Below, piece by piece: positions 17,805 through 27,492 of a stretch of DNA of 64,000 nucleotides. Below the pieces are notes generated by a model that saw nothing but the letters and a program-made list of their open reading frames with translations, was not told the origin of the DNA and made no database searches. Source of the DNA: Sphingobium sp. AP49 (lineage in GTDB: Bacteria; Pseudomonadota; Alphaproteobacteria; Sphingomonadales; Sphingomonadaceae); the NCBI RefSeq assembly GCF_000281715.2, contig NZ_CP124576.1, positions 1,681,501 through 1,745,500 on the forward strand, written 5' to 3'. A program made the translations under genes and the position numbers. How positions within the stretch are numbered: the first letter of the stretch is position 1; every line of letters begins with the position of its first letter.

Positions 17805-19949
17805 TCATTTCGGGTGTCCCGGGGCATAGGGGAAGCTCTGCGCCTTGTACCAGTCGAGCGGGTGGGCGGGCGCCGCGCTGCCGGCGGGCAGGGGGCGGCC
17901 GGACACCGACTGGAAATAGGCGATGCAGGCGTCGCGCCACCATAGCGCCTCGCGATGCTGGATCGCCAGGAAGGCCTCGACCTGGGCAAAGCGCTCGGCA
18001 TCGACCTGGGGCTTGAGCGCGGCCCAGTCCCGTTGCATCGCCGCGACCGCTTCCACGCCCCGGTCGTAATGATGGATGAGGCCATCCCACAGCGTCTCGC
18101 CCGACGCCAGGCGATAGTCCCAGGGCAGATGGTGGAACCACAGCAGGTCGCGCTCCGGCGTGGTCTTCGGATTGTCGAGCAGCTTCGCCAGCGCCGGCGC
18201 ATATTGGCCGGTGGCATTGCTGCCCGTCTTTGTCCGGTCAAAGCCGATGCCCTGCCTGTCGGCCTTGTGATAATAGACCGGGTTCCATTCCGGACGTGCC
18301 AGTTCGGACACCCAGGGGGCGGGGCCATAATGATGGCCGGTGCCCATGATATGGGCCAGGCCCAGCGGCGTCATATAGTCGACCGCCGCCTCGCGCGATC
18401 CCATCATCATCGCGACGATCGGCGCAACCACCTTGGGATCGGGCGAGAAGGTCTGTGCCGCCCATTCGCGTGCCACCGCTTCGGCAGTCAGGTCAGGGTC
18501 CCAGGCCATGCGGCCGAACGCATACCAGTCCGCCTGGTTGAAGATCGACCCGCTCCAATCGCGGTCGACGCCGATATTGGCGACCCCGGCGATGCCGGTC
18601 AGCCTATGGCCTTCCAGCGATCCGTCGATCACCTTGGCGACGGTCGATCCCTTGCCTCTGGCCAGCGTGTCGCTCTTCAGCACCTCCTCGAACAGCGGGC
18701 CGAGATAGGTAAGGTGGGTCGACTGGCCCAGATATTCCTTGGTGATCTGATATTCCATCATCAGCGGCGTTTTGGGCATCGCGCCGAACAGCGGGTGGAA
18801 GGGTTCGCGCGGCTGGAAGTCGATCGCGCCATTCTTCACCTGGACGATGACATTGTCGGCGAACTGGCCGTCGAGCGGCTTGAAGTCGCTATAGGCCTGC
18901 TTGGCGCGATCGTCGGGATTGTCATGGGCGTAGACGAAGGCGCGCCACATCACGATGCCGCCATGCGGCTTGACTGCGGCCGCCAGCATGTTGGCGCCAT
19001 CGGCATGGGTGCGCTTGTAATCCTGCGGGCCGGGCTGGCCCTCGCTGTTGGCCTTGACCAGAAAGCCGCCGAAATCGGGGATCGCCTTGTAGATCTCGTC
19101 GGCCTTGGTCTTCCACCAGGCGGCAACCGCCGGGTCGAGCGGATCGGCGCTTTTGAGGCCATCCAGTTCCATCGGTGCGGTCCATTTGACCGACAGATAG
19201 ACCTTGATCCCATAGGGGCGGAACAGGTCGGCCAGCGCGGCCGCCTTGGCGATATAGGCGGCGGTCAGGCTGTCCGCCTTGGCGTTCACATTGTTGAGCA
19301 CCGTGCCGTTGATACCCAGCGACGCATTGGCGCGGGCATAGTCGGTATAGCGCGGCCCCTTATAATCGGGCAGGCGCCACCAGTCCCAGATCGACTGGCC
19401 AGCATAGCCGCGCTCCACCGTGCCATCCAGATTGTCCCAATGGTTGAGCAGGCGCAGGCCGATGCGCGGCGTGCTGCGGACGTCCAGTCGGTCGAGCGCT
19501 GCGCCGGTCTCGGCCAGCCGCAGCCAGGCATAGGCACCGTGCAGCACGCCGATGTCGGTGGCGCCCGCGATCACCGTGACCGGCTTGCCCTCGACGTTCA
19601 TGCTGCGAATCGCATAGCCGTCCGGTCCCAGACCTTCGGTCGAGACGGCCATGGCGCGGGTGGATGTCGCTGATTGCAGCAGCAGCGATCCTTGCTGGAT
19701 CATGTCCGACAGGGCGGGAAGGGCGCCGGTCGTGCCGCCGATGCCGCGCTGCAATTCCTGCCGGGCGATCGCCAGGCTGGGGCTGTTCAGGCTGACGATG
19801 GTGCGGGCATGGGCGGCAATCTGCTGGCCTGCGGCACCTTCGATCCGCGCATCGCGCAGCCACAGATCATAGCCATCCTCGGCCATGACGGGCGGCGTTG
19901 CGACCAGCATCGTGCTGGCAATCATCCAGCAAAACAAGCGCGGAACCAT
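17805..19949 (-). CDS. aguA: Alpha-glucuronidase, glycoside hydrolase family 67
   Basis: The enzyme removes (4-O-methyl-)glucuronic acid from the non-reducing end of xylo-oligosaccharides. From ATG 19949 it is 714 residues, the GH67 length, with a signal peptide (MVPRLFCWMIASTMLVATPPVMA) implying periplasmic location. The family acid/base segment VKANSEGQPGPQDY and the paired carboxylates in NGAIDFQ and QITKEYLG are present. GGGGGAGAGG precedes the ATG; an in-frame extension to 20054 crosses the operator and lacks family similarity. It is transcribed divergently from the GH3 pair, sharing the operator at 20022-20035. Confidence 0.93.
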   Translation of the reverse strand: MVPRLFCWMIASTMLVATPPVMAEDGYDLWLRDARIEGAAGQQIAAHARTIVSLNSPSLAIARQELQRGIGGTTGALPALSDMIQQGSLLLQSATSTRAMAVSTEGLGPDGYAIRSMNVEGKPVTVIAGATDIGVLHGAYAWLRLAETGAALDRLDVRSTPRIGLRLLNHWDNLDGTVERGYAGQSIWDWWRLPDYKGPRYTDYARANASLGINGTVLNNVNAKADSLTAAYIAKAAALADLFRPYGIKVYLSVKWTAPMELDGLKSADPLDPAVAAWWKTKADEIYKAIPDFGGFLVKANSEGQPGPQDYKRTHADGANMLAAAVKPHGGIVMWRAFVYAHDNPDDRAKQAYSDFKPLDGQFADNVIVQVKNGAIDFQPREPFHPLFGAMPKTPLMMEYQITKEYLGQSTHLTYLGPLFEEVLKSDTLARGKGSTVAKVIDGSLEGHRLTGIAGVANIGVDRDWSGSIFNQADWYAFGRMAWDPDLTAEAVAREWAAQTFSPDPKVVAPIVAMMMGSREAAVDYMTPLGLAHIMGTGHHYGPAPWVSELARPEWNPVYYHKADRQGIGFDRTKTGSNATGQYAPALAKLLDNPKTTPERDLLWFHHLPWDYRLASGETLWDGLIHHYDRGVEAVAAMQRDWAALKPQVDAERFAQVEAFLAIQHREALWWRDACIAYFQSVSGRPLPAGSAAPAHPLDWYKAQSFPYAPGHPK

Positions 19950-20021
19950 TTCGAGCCTCTCCCCCTCTATTTCTTTCCACCGGGCGATTGCCGGCATTGA
20001 CAAGTCTGTTCTGGGTTGTGA

Positions 20022-20035
20022 TGGTAACGCTATCA
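20022..20035. promoter_or_regulatory. LacI-type operator in the aguA/GH3 divergent promoter
   Basis: TGGTAACGCTATCA is the reverse complement of TGATAGCGTTACCA, one base from the operator before xylX and the TonB receptor. It lies 73 bases before aguA and about 55 bases before the GH3 gene, so a single bound repressor could close both promoters. Confidence 0.7.
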
Positions 20036-20089
20036 GTTGGCGGGCGGCAAGCAAAAAGGTCGCCGCCCGGAAAAATGGAGAGGGGCTTC

Positions 20090-22465
20090 GTGATCAGAAC
20101 CGTGAAAATCCTGTGCGCCGCGTCGGCGCTTGCTCTGGTCATGGCCGCGCCGATCGCGCCGCTTTCTGCTGCCCCCGACAGCGTCCAGTCGCAGCGTCCG
20201 CTCTACAAGGATGCTTCCGCCCCGATCGAAGCGCGGGTCGATGATCTGCTCGCCCGCATGACTTTGGATGAAAAGATCGCCCAGATCACCACCGTCTGGG
20301 AAGGCAAGGTCGGCATTTTCGACGCCAATCTTCAGCTTGATCCGGCCAAGCTGCGCCAAAAATATCCCAATGGCCTGGGCCATTTCACCCGTCCATCCGA
20401 TGCCAAGGGCGCGGTCAGCCCGCGCGTCGCCAAGGGGCGCGATCCGCGCCAGACGGTCGCGCTGGTCAATGCGCTGCAGAAATGGGCGATGACCGAAACG
20501 CGGCTCGGCATCCCGATCCTGTTCCATGAGGAGGGGCTGCACGGTTATGCCGCCGTCGGCGCCACCAGCTTCCCCCAGTCGATCGCCATGGCGTCGAGCT
20601 GGGACCCGACGATGCTGCGCCAGGTCAACCAGGTGATCGGCCGCGAAATCCGCGCACGTGGCGTGCCGATGGTGCTCTCGCCCGTGGTCGATATCGCCCG
20701 TGACCCGCGCTGGGGCCGGATCGAGGAAACCTATGGCGAGGATCCTTATCTGGTCGGCGAAATGGGCGTTGCCGCAGTGGAAGGGCTGCAGGGCGAGGGG
20801 CGCTCGCGCCTGCTCCGCCCCGGGCATGTCTTCGCCACGCTCAAGCATCTGACCGGCCATGGCCAGCCCGAAAGCGGCACCAATGTCGGCCCGGCGCCGG
20901 TCAGCGAGCGCGAACTGCGCGAGAATTTCTTCCCGCCCTTCGAACAGGTGGTGAAGCGCACCGGCATCGAGGCGGTGATGGCCAGCTATAACGAGATTGA
21001 TGGGGTGCCCAGCCACGCCAATCGCTGGCTGCTGGACAATGTCCTGCGCCAGGAATGGGGCTTTCGCGGCGCCGTCGTCTCCGATTATTCGGCCGTCGAC
21101 CAGTTGATGAGTATCCACCATATCGCCGCCAATCTGGAAGAGGCGGCGATGCGCGCGCTCGATGCCGGCGTCGACGCCGACCTGCCCGAGGGCTTGTCCT
21201 ATGCCACGCTCGGCAAGCTGGTGCGCGAGGGCAAGGTCAGCGAGGCGAAGGTCGATCTCGCCGTCCGCCGCATGCTGGAGCTGAAGTTCCGCGCCGGCCT
21301 GTTCGAAAATCCCTATGCTGACGCCAATGCGGCGGCCGCGATCACCAATAATGACGAGGCCCGCGCGCTGGCCCGCACCGCGGCGCAGCGCTCCATCACC
21401 CTCCTGAAGAATGACGGCATGCTGCCGCTGAAGCCCGAGGGCACGATCGCGGTGATCGGCCCCAGCGCGGCGGTTGCGCGCCTCGGTGGCTATTATGGCC
21501 AGCCGCCGCACAGCGTCTCGATCCTCGAAGGGATCAAGGCGCGGGTCGGCACCAAGGCCAACATCGTCTTTGCCCAGGGCGTCAAGATCACCGAGAATGA
21601 CGACTGGTGGGAAGACAAGGTGGTGAAGTCCGATCCGGCCGAAAACCGCAAGCTGATCGCCCAGGCGGTCGAGGCGGCGCGCAATGTCGATCGCATCATC
21701 CTGACGCTTGGCGACACCGAGCAGTCGAGCCGCGAAGGCTGGGCCGACAATCATCTGGGCGACCGTCCCAGCCTCGATCTGGTCGGCGAGCAGCAGGAAC
21801 TGTTCGATGCGCTCAAAGCCTTGGGCAAGCCGATCACCGTCGTCCTCATCAACGGTCGCCCGGCCTCCACGGTCAAGGTCAGCGAACAGGCCAACGCCAT
21901 CCTCGAAGGCTGGTATCTGGGCGAGCAGGGCGGCAATGCCGTGGCCGACATCCTGTTCGGCGACGTCAATCCGGGCGGCAAGCTGCCGGTCACCGTGCCA
22001 CGCTCGGTCGGCCAATTGCCGATGTTCTACAATATGAAGCCCTCGGCGCGGCGCGGCTATCTGTTCGACACCACCGACCCGCTCTATCCCTTCGGCTTCG
22101 GCCTCAGCTACACGAATTTCAGCCTGTCGGCGCCGCGCCTGTCCGCCACCAAGATCGGCACCGGCGGCAAGACCAGCGTGTCGGTCGACGTCCGCAACAC
22201 CGGCGCGCGGGAAGGGGACGAGGTCGTCCAGCTCTATATCCGCGACAAGGTCAGCTCGGTCACCCGCCCAGTCAAGGAACTGAAGGGCTTCCAGCGCGTG
22301 ACGCTCAAGCCCGGCGAAAGCCGCACCGTCACCTTCACCGTCGGTCCCGAAGCGCTGCAGATGTGGAACGACCAGATGCGCCGCGTCGTCGAACCCGGCG
22401 ATTTCGAGATCATGACCGGCAACAGCTCGGTCGCGCTCCAGTCCACCACCCTGACGGTGCAATAA
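20090..22465 (+). CDS. Glycoside hydrolase family 3 enzyme, probable beta-xylosidase/beta-glucosidase (first of a tandem pair)
   Basis: From GTG 20090 the protein has 791 residues with a Sec signal peptide (VKILCAASALALVMAAPIAPLSAA). The GH3 N-terminal barrel contains IPILFHEEGLHGY, SPVVDIARDPRWGRIEETYGEDP, KHLTGHG and the nucleophile Asp332 in VVSDYSAV. The C-terminal alpha/beta domain and a fibronectin-III-like domain (FGFGLSYTNF...VKELKGFQRV) follow. Such enzymes remove single xylose or glucose units from oligosaccharides. GAGAGGGG precedes the GTG; an ATG at 20075 is the alternative start. The second GH3 gene begins three bases after the stop, so they form one operon. Confidence 0.9.
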   Translation: MIRTVKILCAASALALVMAAPIAPLSAAPDSVQSQRPLYKDASAPIEARVDDLLARMTLDEKIAQITTVWEGKVGIFDANLQLDPAKLRQKYPNGLGHFTRPSDAKGAVSPRVAKGRDPRQTVALVNALQKWAMTETRLGIPILFHEEGLHGYAAVGATSFPQSIAMASSWDPTMLRQVNQVIGREIRARGVPMVLSPVVDIARDPRWGRIEETYGEDPYLVGEMGVAAVEGLQGEGRSRLLRPGHVFATLKHLTGHGQPESGTNVGPAPVSERELRENFFPPFEQVVKRTGIEAVMASYNEIDGVPSHANRWLLDNVLRQEWGFRGAVVSDYSAVDQLMSIHHIAANLEEAAMRALDAGVDADLPEGLSYATLGKLVREGKVSEAKVDLAVRRMLELKFRAGLFENPYADANAAAAITNNDEARALARTAAQRSITLLKNDGMLPLKPEGTIAVIGPSAAVARLGGYYGQPPHSVSILEGIKARVGTKANIVFAQGVKITENDDWWEDKVVKSDPAENRKLIAQAVEAARNVDRIILTLGDTEQSSREGWADNHLGDRPSLDLVGEQQELFDALKALGKPITVVLINGRPASTVKVSEQANAILEGWYLGEQGGNAVADILFGDVNPGGKLPVTVPRSVGQLPMFYNMKPSARRGYLFDTTDPLYPFGFGLSYTNFSLSAPRLSATKIGTGGKTSVSVDVRNTGAREGDEVVQLYIRDKVSSVTRPVKELKGFQRVTLKPGESRTVTFTVGPEALQMWNDQMRRVVEPGDFEIMTGNSSVALQSTTLTVQ

Positions 22466-22468
22466 GCG

Positions 22469-24847
22469 ATGATGACGACCCGCTTCGCCCGTCGCCAGGC
22501 GCTCGGCCTGCTTGCCTCCACCTCCGCGCTCGCCGCCGCCCCGCTGGCGGCGAAGGGGAAGGGCGGCCCGCTCTACAAGGACGCAACCGCCCCCATCGAC
22601 CTGCGCGTGCGCGACCTGCTCGGCCGCATGACCCTGGAGGAAAAGGTCGGCCAGATCATCGCGCTCTGGGCGACCAAGGCCGACATCATGGATGATCTCA
22701 CCTTCTCGCCGGCCAAGGCGAGCAGGGCCTATCCCGCCAGCTTCGGCCAGATCACCCGTCCGTCCGACCGGCGCGGCGCCCCCAATGGGTCGACCCAGGC
22801 CGGCGGCGTCGGCGCGCGCTGGCGCACCCCGGCCGATACCGTCGCCTTCATCAACGCCGTCCAGAAATGGGCGGTGGAGGACACCCGCCTCGGCATCCCG
22901 ATTCTCTTCCACGAGGAATCGCTCCACGGTTACATGGCGACCGACGCCACCATGTTCCCGATGGCGATCGGTCTGGCTGGCAGTTTCGACCGCCAGCTGA
23001 TGACCGATGTCCAGTCGGTTATCGCTCGGGAAGTGCGCGCGCGCGGCGTTCATCTCGCCCTCTCGCCGGTGGTCGACATCGCCCGCGACCCGCGCTGGGG
23101 CCGGATCGAGGAGACTTTTGGCGAAGACCCCTATCTCTGCGGCGAGATGGGCGTCGCCGCCGTGCTGGGCCTGCAGGGGGAGAGCAAGCAGATCGGCCCG
23201 GACAAGGTCATGGCCACGCTCAAGCATATGACCGGCCATGGCCAGCCGCAAGCGGGCGAGAATATCGCGCCCGCGCCGATCAGCGAGCGCGAACTGCGCG
23301 AGAATTTCTTCCCGCCCTTCCGTCAGGTGGTCAAGCGCACCGGCATCGCCGCCGTCATGCCCAGCTATAACGAGATTGACGGCGTCCCCAGCCACCAGAA
23401 CAAGTGGCTGCTCGGCGATATCCTGCGCGGCGAATGGCATTTCGATGGCGCCGTGGTCAGCGATTATGGCGCCGTCCCCGAACTCGACACCATCCACCAT
23501 GTCCAGCCCGACCTGGAGGCGACGGCCCGTGCCGCGCTCCGCGCCGGGGTCGATTGCGAGCTGCCCGATGGCCTGGCCTATCGCACGCTCGTCGAACAGG
23601 TCCGCGCCGGAAAAGTGCCCCTTGAGGCGGTCAACCTCGCCTGCACGCGGATGTTGACGCTCAAGTTCCGCGCGGGCCTGTTCGAAAATCCCTGGCCACG
23701 CGCCGATTATGATGCGCTCACCGGCAATGCGGAGGCGCGCGCGCTGGCGCTCAAGGCGGCGCACAAGTCGATCGTGCTGCTGAAGAATGACGGCACCCTG
23801 CCGCTCAGGCCCGGCGCCCATCGCAAGGTCGCGGTGGTCGGCCCCAATGCCGCGATCGCGCGGCTGGGCGGCTATTCCTCGATCCCGCGCCAGGCGGTTT
23901 CGCTGCTGGATGGGGTGAAGGCGAAGCTCGGCAACCGGGCGGACATCGTCCATGCCCAGGGCGTGTTCATCACCCAGAGCGAGGACCGCTCGGTGGACGA
24001 GGTCTTCCTCGCCGACCCGGCGAAGAACCGCCAGCTGATCGCCGAAGCGGTCGAGGTTGCGAAGACCGCCGACATCATCCTGCTGGCCATCGGTGACACC
24101 GAACAGACCAGCCGCGAAGGCTTTGCCAAGAACCATCTGGGCGACCGCACCAGCCTGGACCTCGTCGGTGAACAGAATGAGCTGTTCGCCGCGATGAAGG
24201 CGACCGGAAAGCCGGTGGTGGTGTGCGCCATCAACGGCCGCCCGCCCAGCTATCCTGCCGTGGTCGACGGCGCCAATGCGCTGCTCGAATGCTGGTATCC
24301 TGGGCAGGAGGGCGGCACGGCCATGGCCGACATCCTGTTCGGCGACGTCAATCCGGGGGGCAAGCTGCCCGTCACCGTCGCGCGTGACGCGGGCCAGATC
24401 CCGATCTTCTACAACCGCAAGCCATCCTCGCGGCGCGGCTATGTGTTCGAGGATAGCAGTCCGCTTTTCCCCTTCGGCTTCGGCCTTAGCTACACCAAAT
24501 TCACCTTCGGCAAGCCGCGCCTGTCGGCCGGCCGCATCGGCGTCGGTGGCGATGTTTTTGTTGAAATCGAGGTCCGCAATGTGGGAAGTGTTGCCGGTGA
24601 GGAGGTGGTCCAGCTCTATGTCCATGACCAGACCGCGTCGGTGACCCGGCCGATCAAGGAATTGAAGGGGTTCGAGCGGATCGCGCTGGCGCCGGGCGAA
24701 AGCCGCACCGTGCGCCTGGCGATCGGTCCGGAGGCCTTCTCCCTGTGGAATCTCGACATGCAGGAGGTGGTCGAACCCGGCCTGTTCGACATCATGGTCG
24801 GGCCGGACAGCGCCACGCTCCAGTCGGTCACGCTGGAAATTGCCTGA
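22469..24847 (+). CDS. Glycoside hydrolase family 3 enzyme, second of a tandem pair, Tat-like signal
   Basis: This 792-residue paralogue shares long identical blocks with the preceding gene (for example ERELRENFFPPF, SPVVDIARDPRWGRIEET, NEIDGVPSH) and the same nucleophile position (Asp332 in VVSDYGAV). Differences include an insert after ITRPSDRRGAP and divergent C-terminal loops. The N-terminus (RFARRQALGLLASTSALAAAPLAA) has paired arginines before a hydrophobic stretch and may use Tat export, unlike the Sec signal of its neighbour. It probably acts on a different xylo-oligosaccharide; the exact specificity cannot be read from sequence. The stop codon's last base begins a palindromic operator for the next gene. 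Confidence 0.9.
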   Translation: MMTTRFARRQALGLLASTSALAAAPLAAKGKGGPLYKDATAPIDLRVRDLLGRMTLEEKVGQIIALWATKADIMDDLTFSPAKASRAYPASFGQITRPSDRRGAPNGSTQAGGVGARWRTPADTVAFINAVQKWAVEDTRLGIPILFHEESLHGYMATDATMFPMAIGLAGSFDRQLMTDVQSVIAREVRARGVHLALSPVVDIARDPRWGRIEETFGEDPYLCGEMGVAAVLGLQGESKQIGPDKVMATLKHMTGHGQPQAGENIAPAPISERELRENFFPPFRQVVKRTGIAAVMPSYNEIDGVPSHQNKWLLGDILRGEWHFDGAVVSDYGAVPELDTIHHVQPDLEATARAALRAGVDCELPDGLAYRTLVEQVRAGKVPLEAVNLACTRMLTLKFRAGLFENPWPRADYDALTGNAEARALALKAAHKSIVLLKNDGTLPLRPGAHRKVAVVGPNAAIARLGGYSSIPRQAVSLLDGVKAKLGNRADIVHAQGVFITQSEDRSVDEVFLADPAKNRQLIAEAVEVAKTADIILLAIGDTEQTSREGFAKNHLGDRTSLDLVGEQNELFAAMKATGKPVVVCAINGRPPSYPAVVDGANALLECWYPGQEGGTAMADILFGDVNPGGKLPVTVARDAGQIPIFYNRKPSSRRGYVFEDSSPLFPFGFGLSYTKFTFGKPRLSAGRIGVGGDVFVEIEVRNVGSVAGEEVVQLYVHDQTASVTRPIKELKGFERIALAPGESRTVRLAIGPEAFSLWNLDMQEVVEPGLFDIMVGPDSATLQSVTLEIA

Positions 24848-24869
24848 TATATTGGTCTGACCAATATAT
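24847..24869. promoter_or_regulatory. GntR/FadR-type operator 1 before manD
   Basis: TTGGTCTGACCAA (24852-24864) is the core of a perfect palindrome with 11-base arms around a central T. The pattern TTGGT-N3-ACCAA is of the type bound by FadR-subfamily GntR regulators, including hexuronate regulators related to UxuR/ExuR. It lies about 70 bases before the manD start. Confidence 0.65.
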
Positions 24870-24891
24870 TGATGGTGTTTTGATTATCGCC

Positions 24892-24915
24892 TATGACCAA
24901 AATTGGTCATACCAG
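24892..24915. promoter_or_regulatory. GntR/FadR-type operator 2 before manD
   Basis: TTGGTCATACCAG (24903-24915) repeats the TTGGT-N3-ACCAR pattern 51 bases after the first site, about five helical turns. It also overlaps a second inverted repeat, TATGACCAA/TTGGTCATA (24892-24911). Paired sites at this spacing suggest cooperative binding over the manD promoter. Confidence 0.6.
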
Positions 24916-24931
24916 TTTTAGGGGAGCATCC

Positions 24932-26143
24932 ATGCCCAAGATTACCGGCGCCAAGGTCATCATTACCTGCCCTGGCCGCAATTTCGTCACCCTCAAGATC
25001 GAGACCGAGGAGGGCGTCTATGGCCTGGGCGATGCGACCCTCAACGGCCGCGAACTGTCCGTCGCCTCCTATCTGCAGGACCATGTCATTCCCTGCCTGA
25101 TCGGCCGGGACGCGCACCAGATCGAGGATATCTGGCAATATCTCTACAAGGGGGCCTATTGGCGGCGCGGCCCGGTGACGATGTCGGCCATCGCCGCCGT
25201 CGATACCGCGCTGTGGGATATCAAGGGCAAGATTGCCGGCCTGCCGGTCTATCAGCTGCTCGGCGGCGCCAGCCGTGAAAGCGTCATGGTCTATGGCCAT
25301 GCCAATGGCACGACGATCGAGGATACGGTCAGGGTCGCGCTGGAATATCAGGCGCAGGGGTACAAGGCGATCCGTATCCAGTGCGGCGTGCCCGGCATGG
25401 CGTCGACCTATGGCGTGTCGAAGGACAAATATTTCTACGAACCCGCCGACGCCGACCTGCCGACCGAAAATGTCTGGAACACCAGCAAATATCTCCGCAT
25501 CGTCCCCGAGCTGTTCAAGGCCGCGCGCGAAGCACTGGGCTGGGACGTGCATCTGCTGCACGACATCCACCATCGCCTGACCCCGATCGAGGCCGGGCGC
25601 CTGGGCAAGGATCTGGAACAATATCGCCCCTTCTGGCTGGAGGATGCGACCCCGGCTGAAAATCAGGATGCGTTCAAGCTGATCCGCCAGCACACCACCA
25701 CGCCGCTGGCCGTGGGCGAGATTTTCAACTCGATCCATGATTGCCGCGAACTGATCCAGAACCAGTTGATCGACTATATCCGCGCCACTGTGGTCCATGC
25801 CGGCGGCATCAGCCATCTGCGCAAGATCGCGAACCTGGCCGATCTCTATCAGGTCCGCACCGGCTGCCATGGCGCGACCGACCTGTCGCCGGTCTGCATG
25901 GCCGCCGCGCTCCATTTCGACCTGTCGGTCCCGAATTTCGGGGTGCAGGAATATATGCGCCACACGCCCGAGACCGATGCCGTCTTCCCCCATGCTTACA
26001 CGTTTGAAAACGGCGCCATGCATCCGGGCGACAAGCCGGGCCTGGGCGTCGACATCGACGAAGAACTGGCCGCCAAATATGAATATAATCGCGCCTTCCT
26101 GCCGGTGAACCGGCTCGAAGACGGCACCATGTTCAACTGGTGA
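24932..26143 (+). CDS. manD: D-mannonate dehydratase, enolase superfamily (ManD)
   Basis: The enzyme dehydrates D-mannonate to 2-keto-3-deoxy-D-gluconate. From ATG 24932 ([18 protein letters not shown]) it has 403 residues, essentially the length of the characterised Novosphingobium enzyme. The metal ligands sit in HDIHHRLTP (Asp, with the catalytic His), [11 protein letters not shown] (Glu) and AVGEIFNS (Glu), and the catalytic [11 protein letters not shown] is present. GGGGAGCATCC precedes the ATG; the in-frame extension to 24893 runs through the second operator and is not family-like. It is the first gene of the hexuronate operon. Confidence 0.93.
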   Translation: MPKITGAKVIITCPGRNFVTLKIETEEGVYGLGDATLNGRELSVASYLQDHVIPCLIGRDAHQIEDIWQYLYKGAYWRRGPVTMSAIAAVDTALWDIKGKIAGLPVYQLLGGASRESVMVYGHANGTTIEDTVRVALEYQAQGYKAIRIQCGVPGMASTYGVSKDKYFYEPADADLPTENVWNTSKYLRIVPELFKAAREALGWDVHLLHDIHHRLTPIEAGRLGKDLEQYRPFWLEDATPAENQDAFKLIRQHTTTPLAVGEIFNSIHDCRELIQNQLIDYIRATVVHAGGISHLRKIANLADLYQVRTGCHGATDLSPVCMAAALHFDLSVPNFGVQEYMRHTPETDAVFPHAYTFENGAMHPGDKPGLGVDIDEELAAKYEYNRAFLPVNRLEDGTMFNW

Positions 26144-26211
26144 TCCCCTCCACCCGCCATTCCCAAACCATGGGGGTGGCGGGCCGTGTAATCGAGAAGA
26201 GTGGAGCGGTG

Positions 26212-27492
26212 ATGACGAGCCCGACTATCCCCAAACCGTCCGGAAAGGTCCGCTGGATCGTCTGCGGCCTGCTCTTTGCGGCGGTGGTGCTGAGCTATAT
26301 CGACCGGCTCGTCCTGCCGACGCTCAAGCCCGATCTGCAGGCCCGCTATGGCTGGAGCGAGAGCGGCTATGCCGATCTCGCCATCTGGTTCCAGGCCGGC
26401 TACGGCATCGCCTATGTCGCCTTTGGCCGGCTGATCGACCGGATCGGCGCGCGGGCCGGCTATGCGCTGGCGGTCGGCCTGTGGACGGTCGGCCATGTCA
26501 TGCACATCTTCTTCACCTCGACTGCCGGCATGCTGTTCGCCCGCATTCCGCTGGCGATCGGCGAGGCAGGGACATTCCCGGCGGCGATCGCCGCCACCAA
26601 TGAATGGTTCCCCAAGAAGGAACGCGCCTTCGCCATCGGCATCTTCAATGCCGGCTCCAATGTCGGCGCGATCCTGACGCCGCTGATCGTCCCGGTCATT
26701 GCGGTCACGCTGGGCTGGCGCTGGGCCTTCATCCTCACCGGCCTGCTGACGGTCTTCTGGCTCGCCGCCTGGCTGAGCTTCTACCGCCGCCCGCGCGAGA
26801 AGAAGGGGCTGAGCGCCGAAGAACTGGCCTGGATCGAGGCGGACCCGCAGGAACCGGCCCGCCCGGTCAAGTGGCGCACCCTGTTCCGCTATCGCCAGAC
26901 CTGGGCCTATATGACCTCGCGTTTCCTGATCGATCCGGTCTGGTGGACCTTCCTCTTCTGGCTGCCCGACTTCTTCAACAAGCAATATGGCGTGAAGATG
27001 CTCGACTTCGGCCCGCCGCTGATCGCCGTCTATCTGCTCGCCGATGTCGGCTCGGTCGCGGGCGGCTGGCTGTCGTCGCGGCTGATGGGCCGGGGCATGA
27101 ATATCAACCGCGCGCGCAAGACGGCGATGTTCTGCGCCGGGCTTAGCGCCCTGCCGATCGCCTTCGCCGCCCAGGCGCCCAATATGTGGATCGCGGTCGG
27201 CCTGATCGGCCTCGCCTGCGCCGGGCATCAGGGCTTTTCGGCCAATGTCTATGCGCTGCCGGGCGACCTCTTTCCGCGCTGGATGGCGGGGTCGGTGGTC
27301 GGCCTTGGTGGCCTTGCCGGCGCGATCGGCGGCATGCTGATGGCCAAGTTCGCCGGCATCATCCTGGAAACCGTCGGCAGCTTCCAGCCGATCTTCATCG
27401 TCGCATCCTGCGCCTATCTGCTGGCGCTGCTGGTGCTCCATCTCATCGTCCCGCGCTATGCGCCGGTCACTCTTGCGGAACAGCCCCTATGA
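26212..27492 (+). CDS. MFS hexuronate transporter (ExuT-like)
   Basis: The 426-residue inner-membrane protein has about 12 helices and resembles the anion:cation symporter branch of MFS that includes ExuT and GudP. Diagnostic stretches are VVLSYIDRLVLPTLKPDLQ, RIPLAIGEAGTFPAAIAATNEWFPKKERAFAIGIFNAGSNVGA and GHQGFSANVYALPGDLFPRW. In this operon it probably imports glucuronate or methylglucuronate from the periplasm. ATG 26212 is the probable start, with GTGGAGCG upstream. The stop overlaps the uxaC start as ATGA. Confidence 0.88.
   Translation: MTSPTIPKPSGKVRWIVCGLLFAAVVLSYIDRLVLPTLKPDLQARYGWSESGYADLAIWFQAGYGIAYVAFGRLIDRIGARAGYALAVGLWTVGHVMHIFFTSTAGMLFARIPLAIGEAGTFPAAIAATNEWFPKKERAFAIGIFNAGSNVGAILTPLIVPVIAVTLGWRWAFILTGLLTVFWLAAWLSFYRRPREKKGLSAEELAWIEADPQEPARPVKWRTLFRYRQTWAYMTSRFLIDPVWWTFLFWLPDFFNKQYGVKMLDFGPPLIAVYLLADVGSVAGGWLSSRLMGRGMNINRARKTAMFCAGLSALPIAFAAQAPNMWIAVGLIGLACAGHQGFSANVYALPGDLFPRWMAGSVVGLGGLAGAIGGMLMAKFAGIILETVGSFQPIFIVASCAYLLALLVLHLIVPRYAPVTLAEQPL

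Noticed and set aside
20033..24625. Minus-strand open frame of 1530 codons opposite the GH3 pair
   Set aside because: High GC at third codon positions leaves few stops on the opposite strand; the translation is low-complexity, and both GH3 genes on the plus strand carry intact catalytic motifs.
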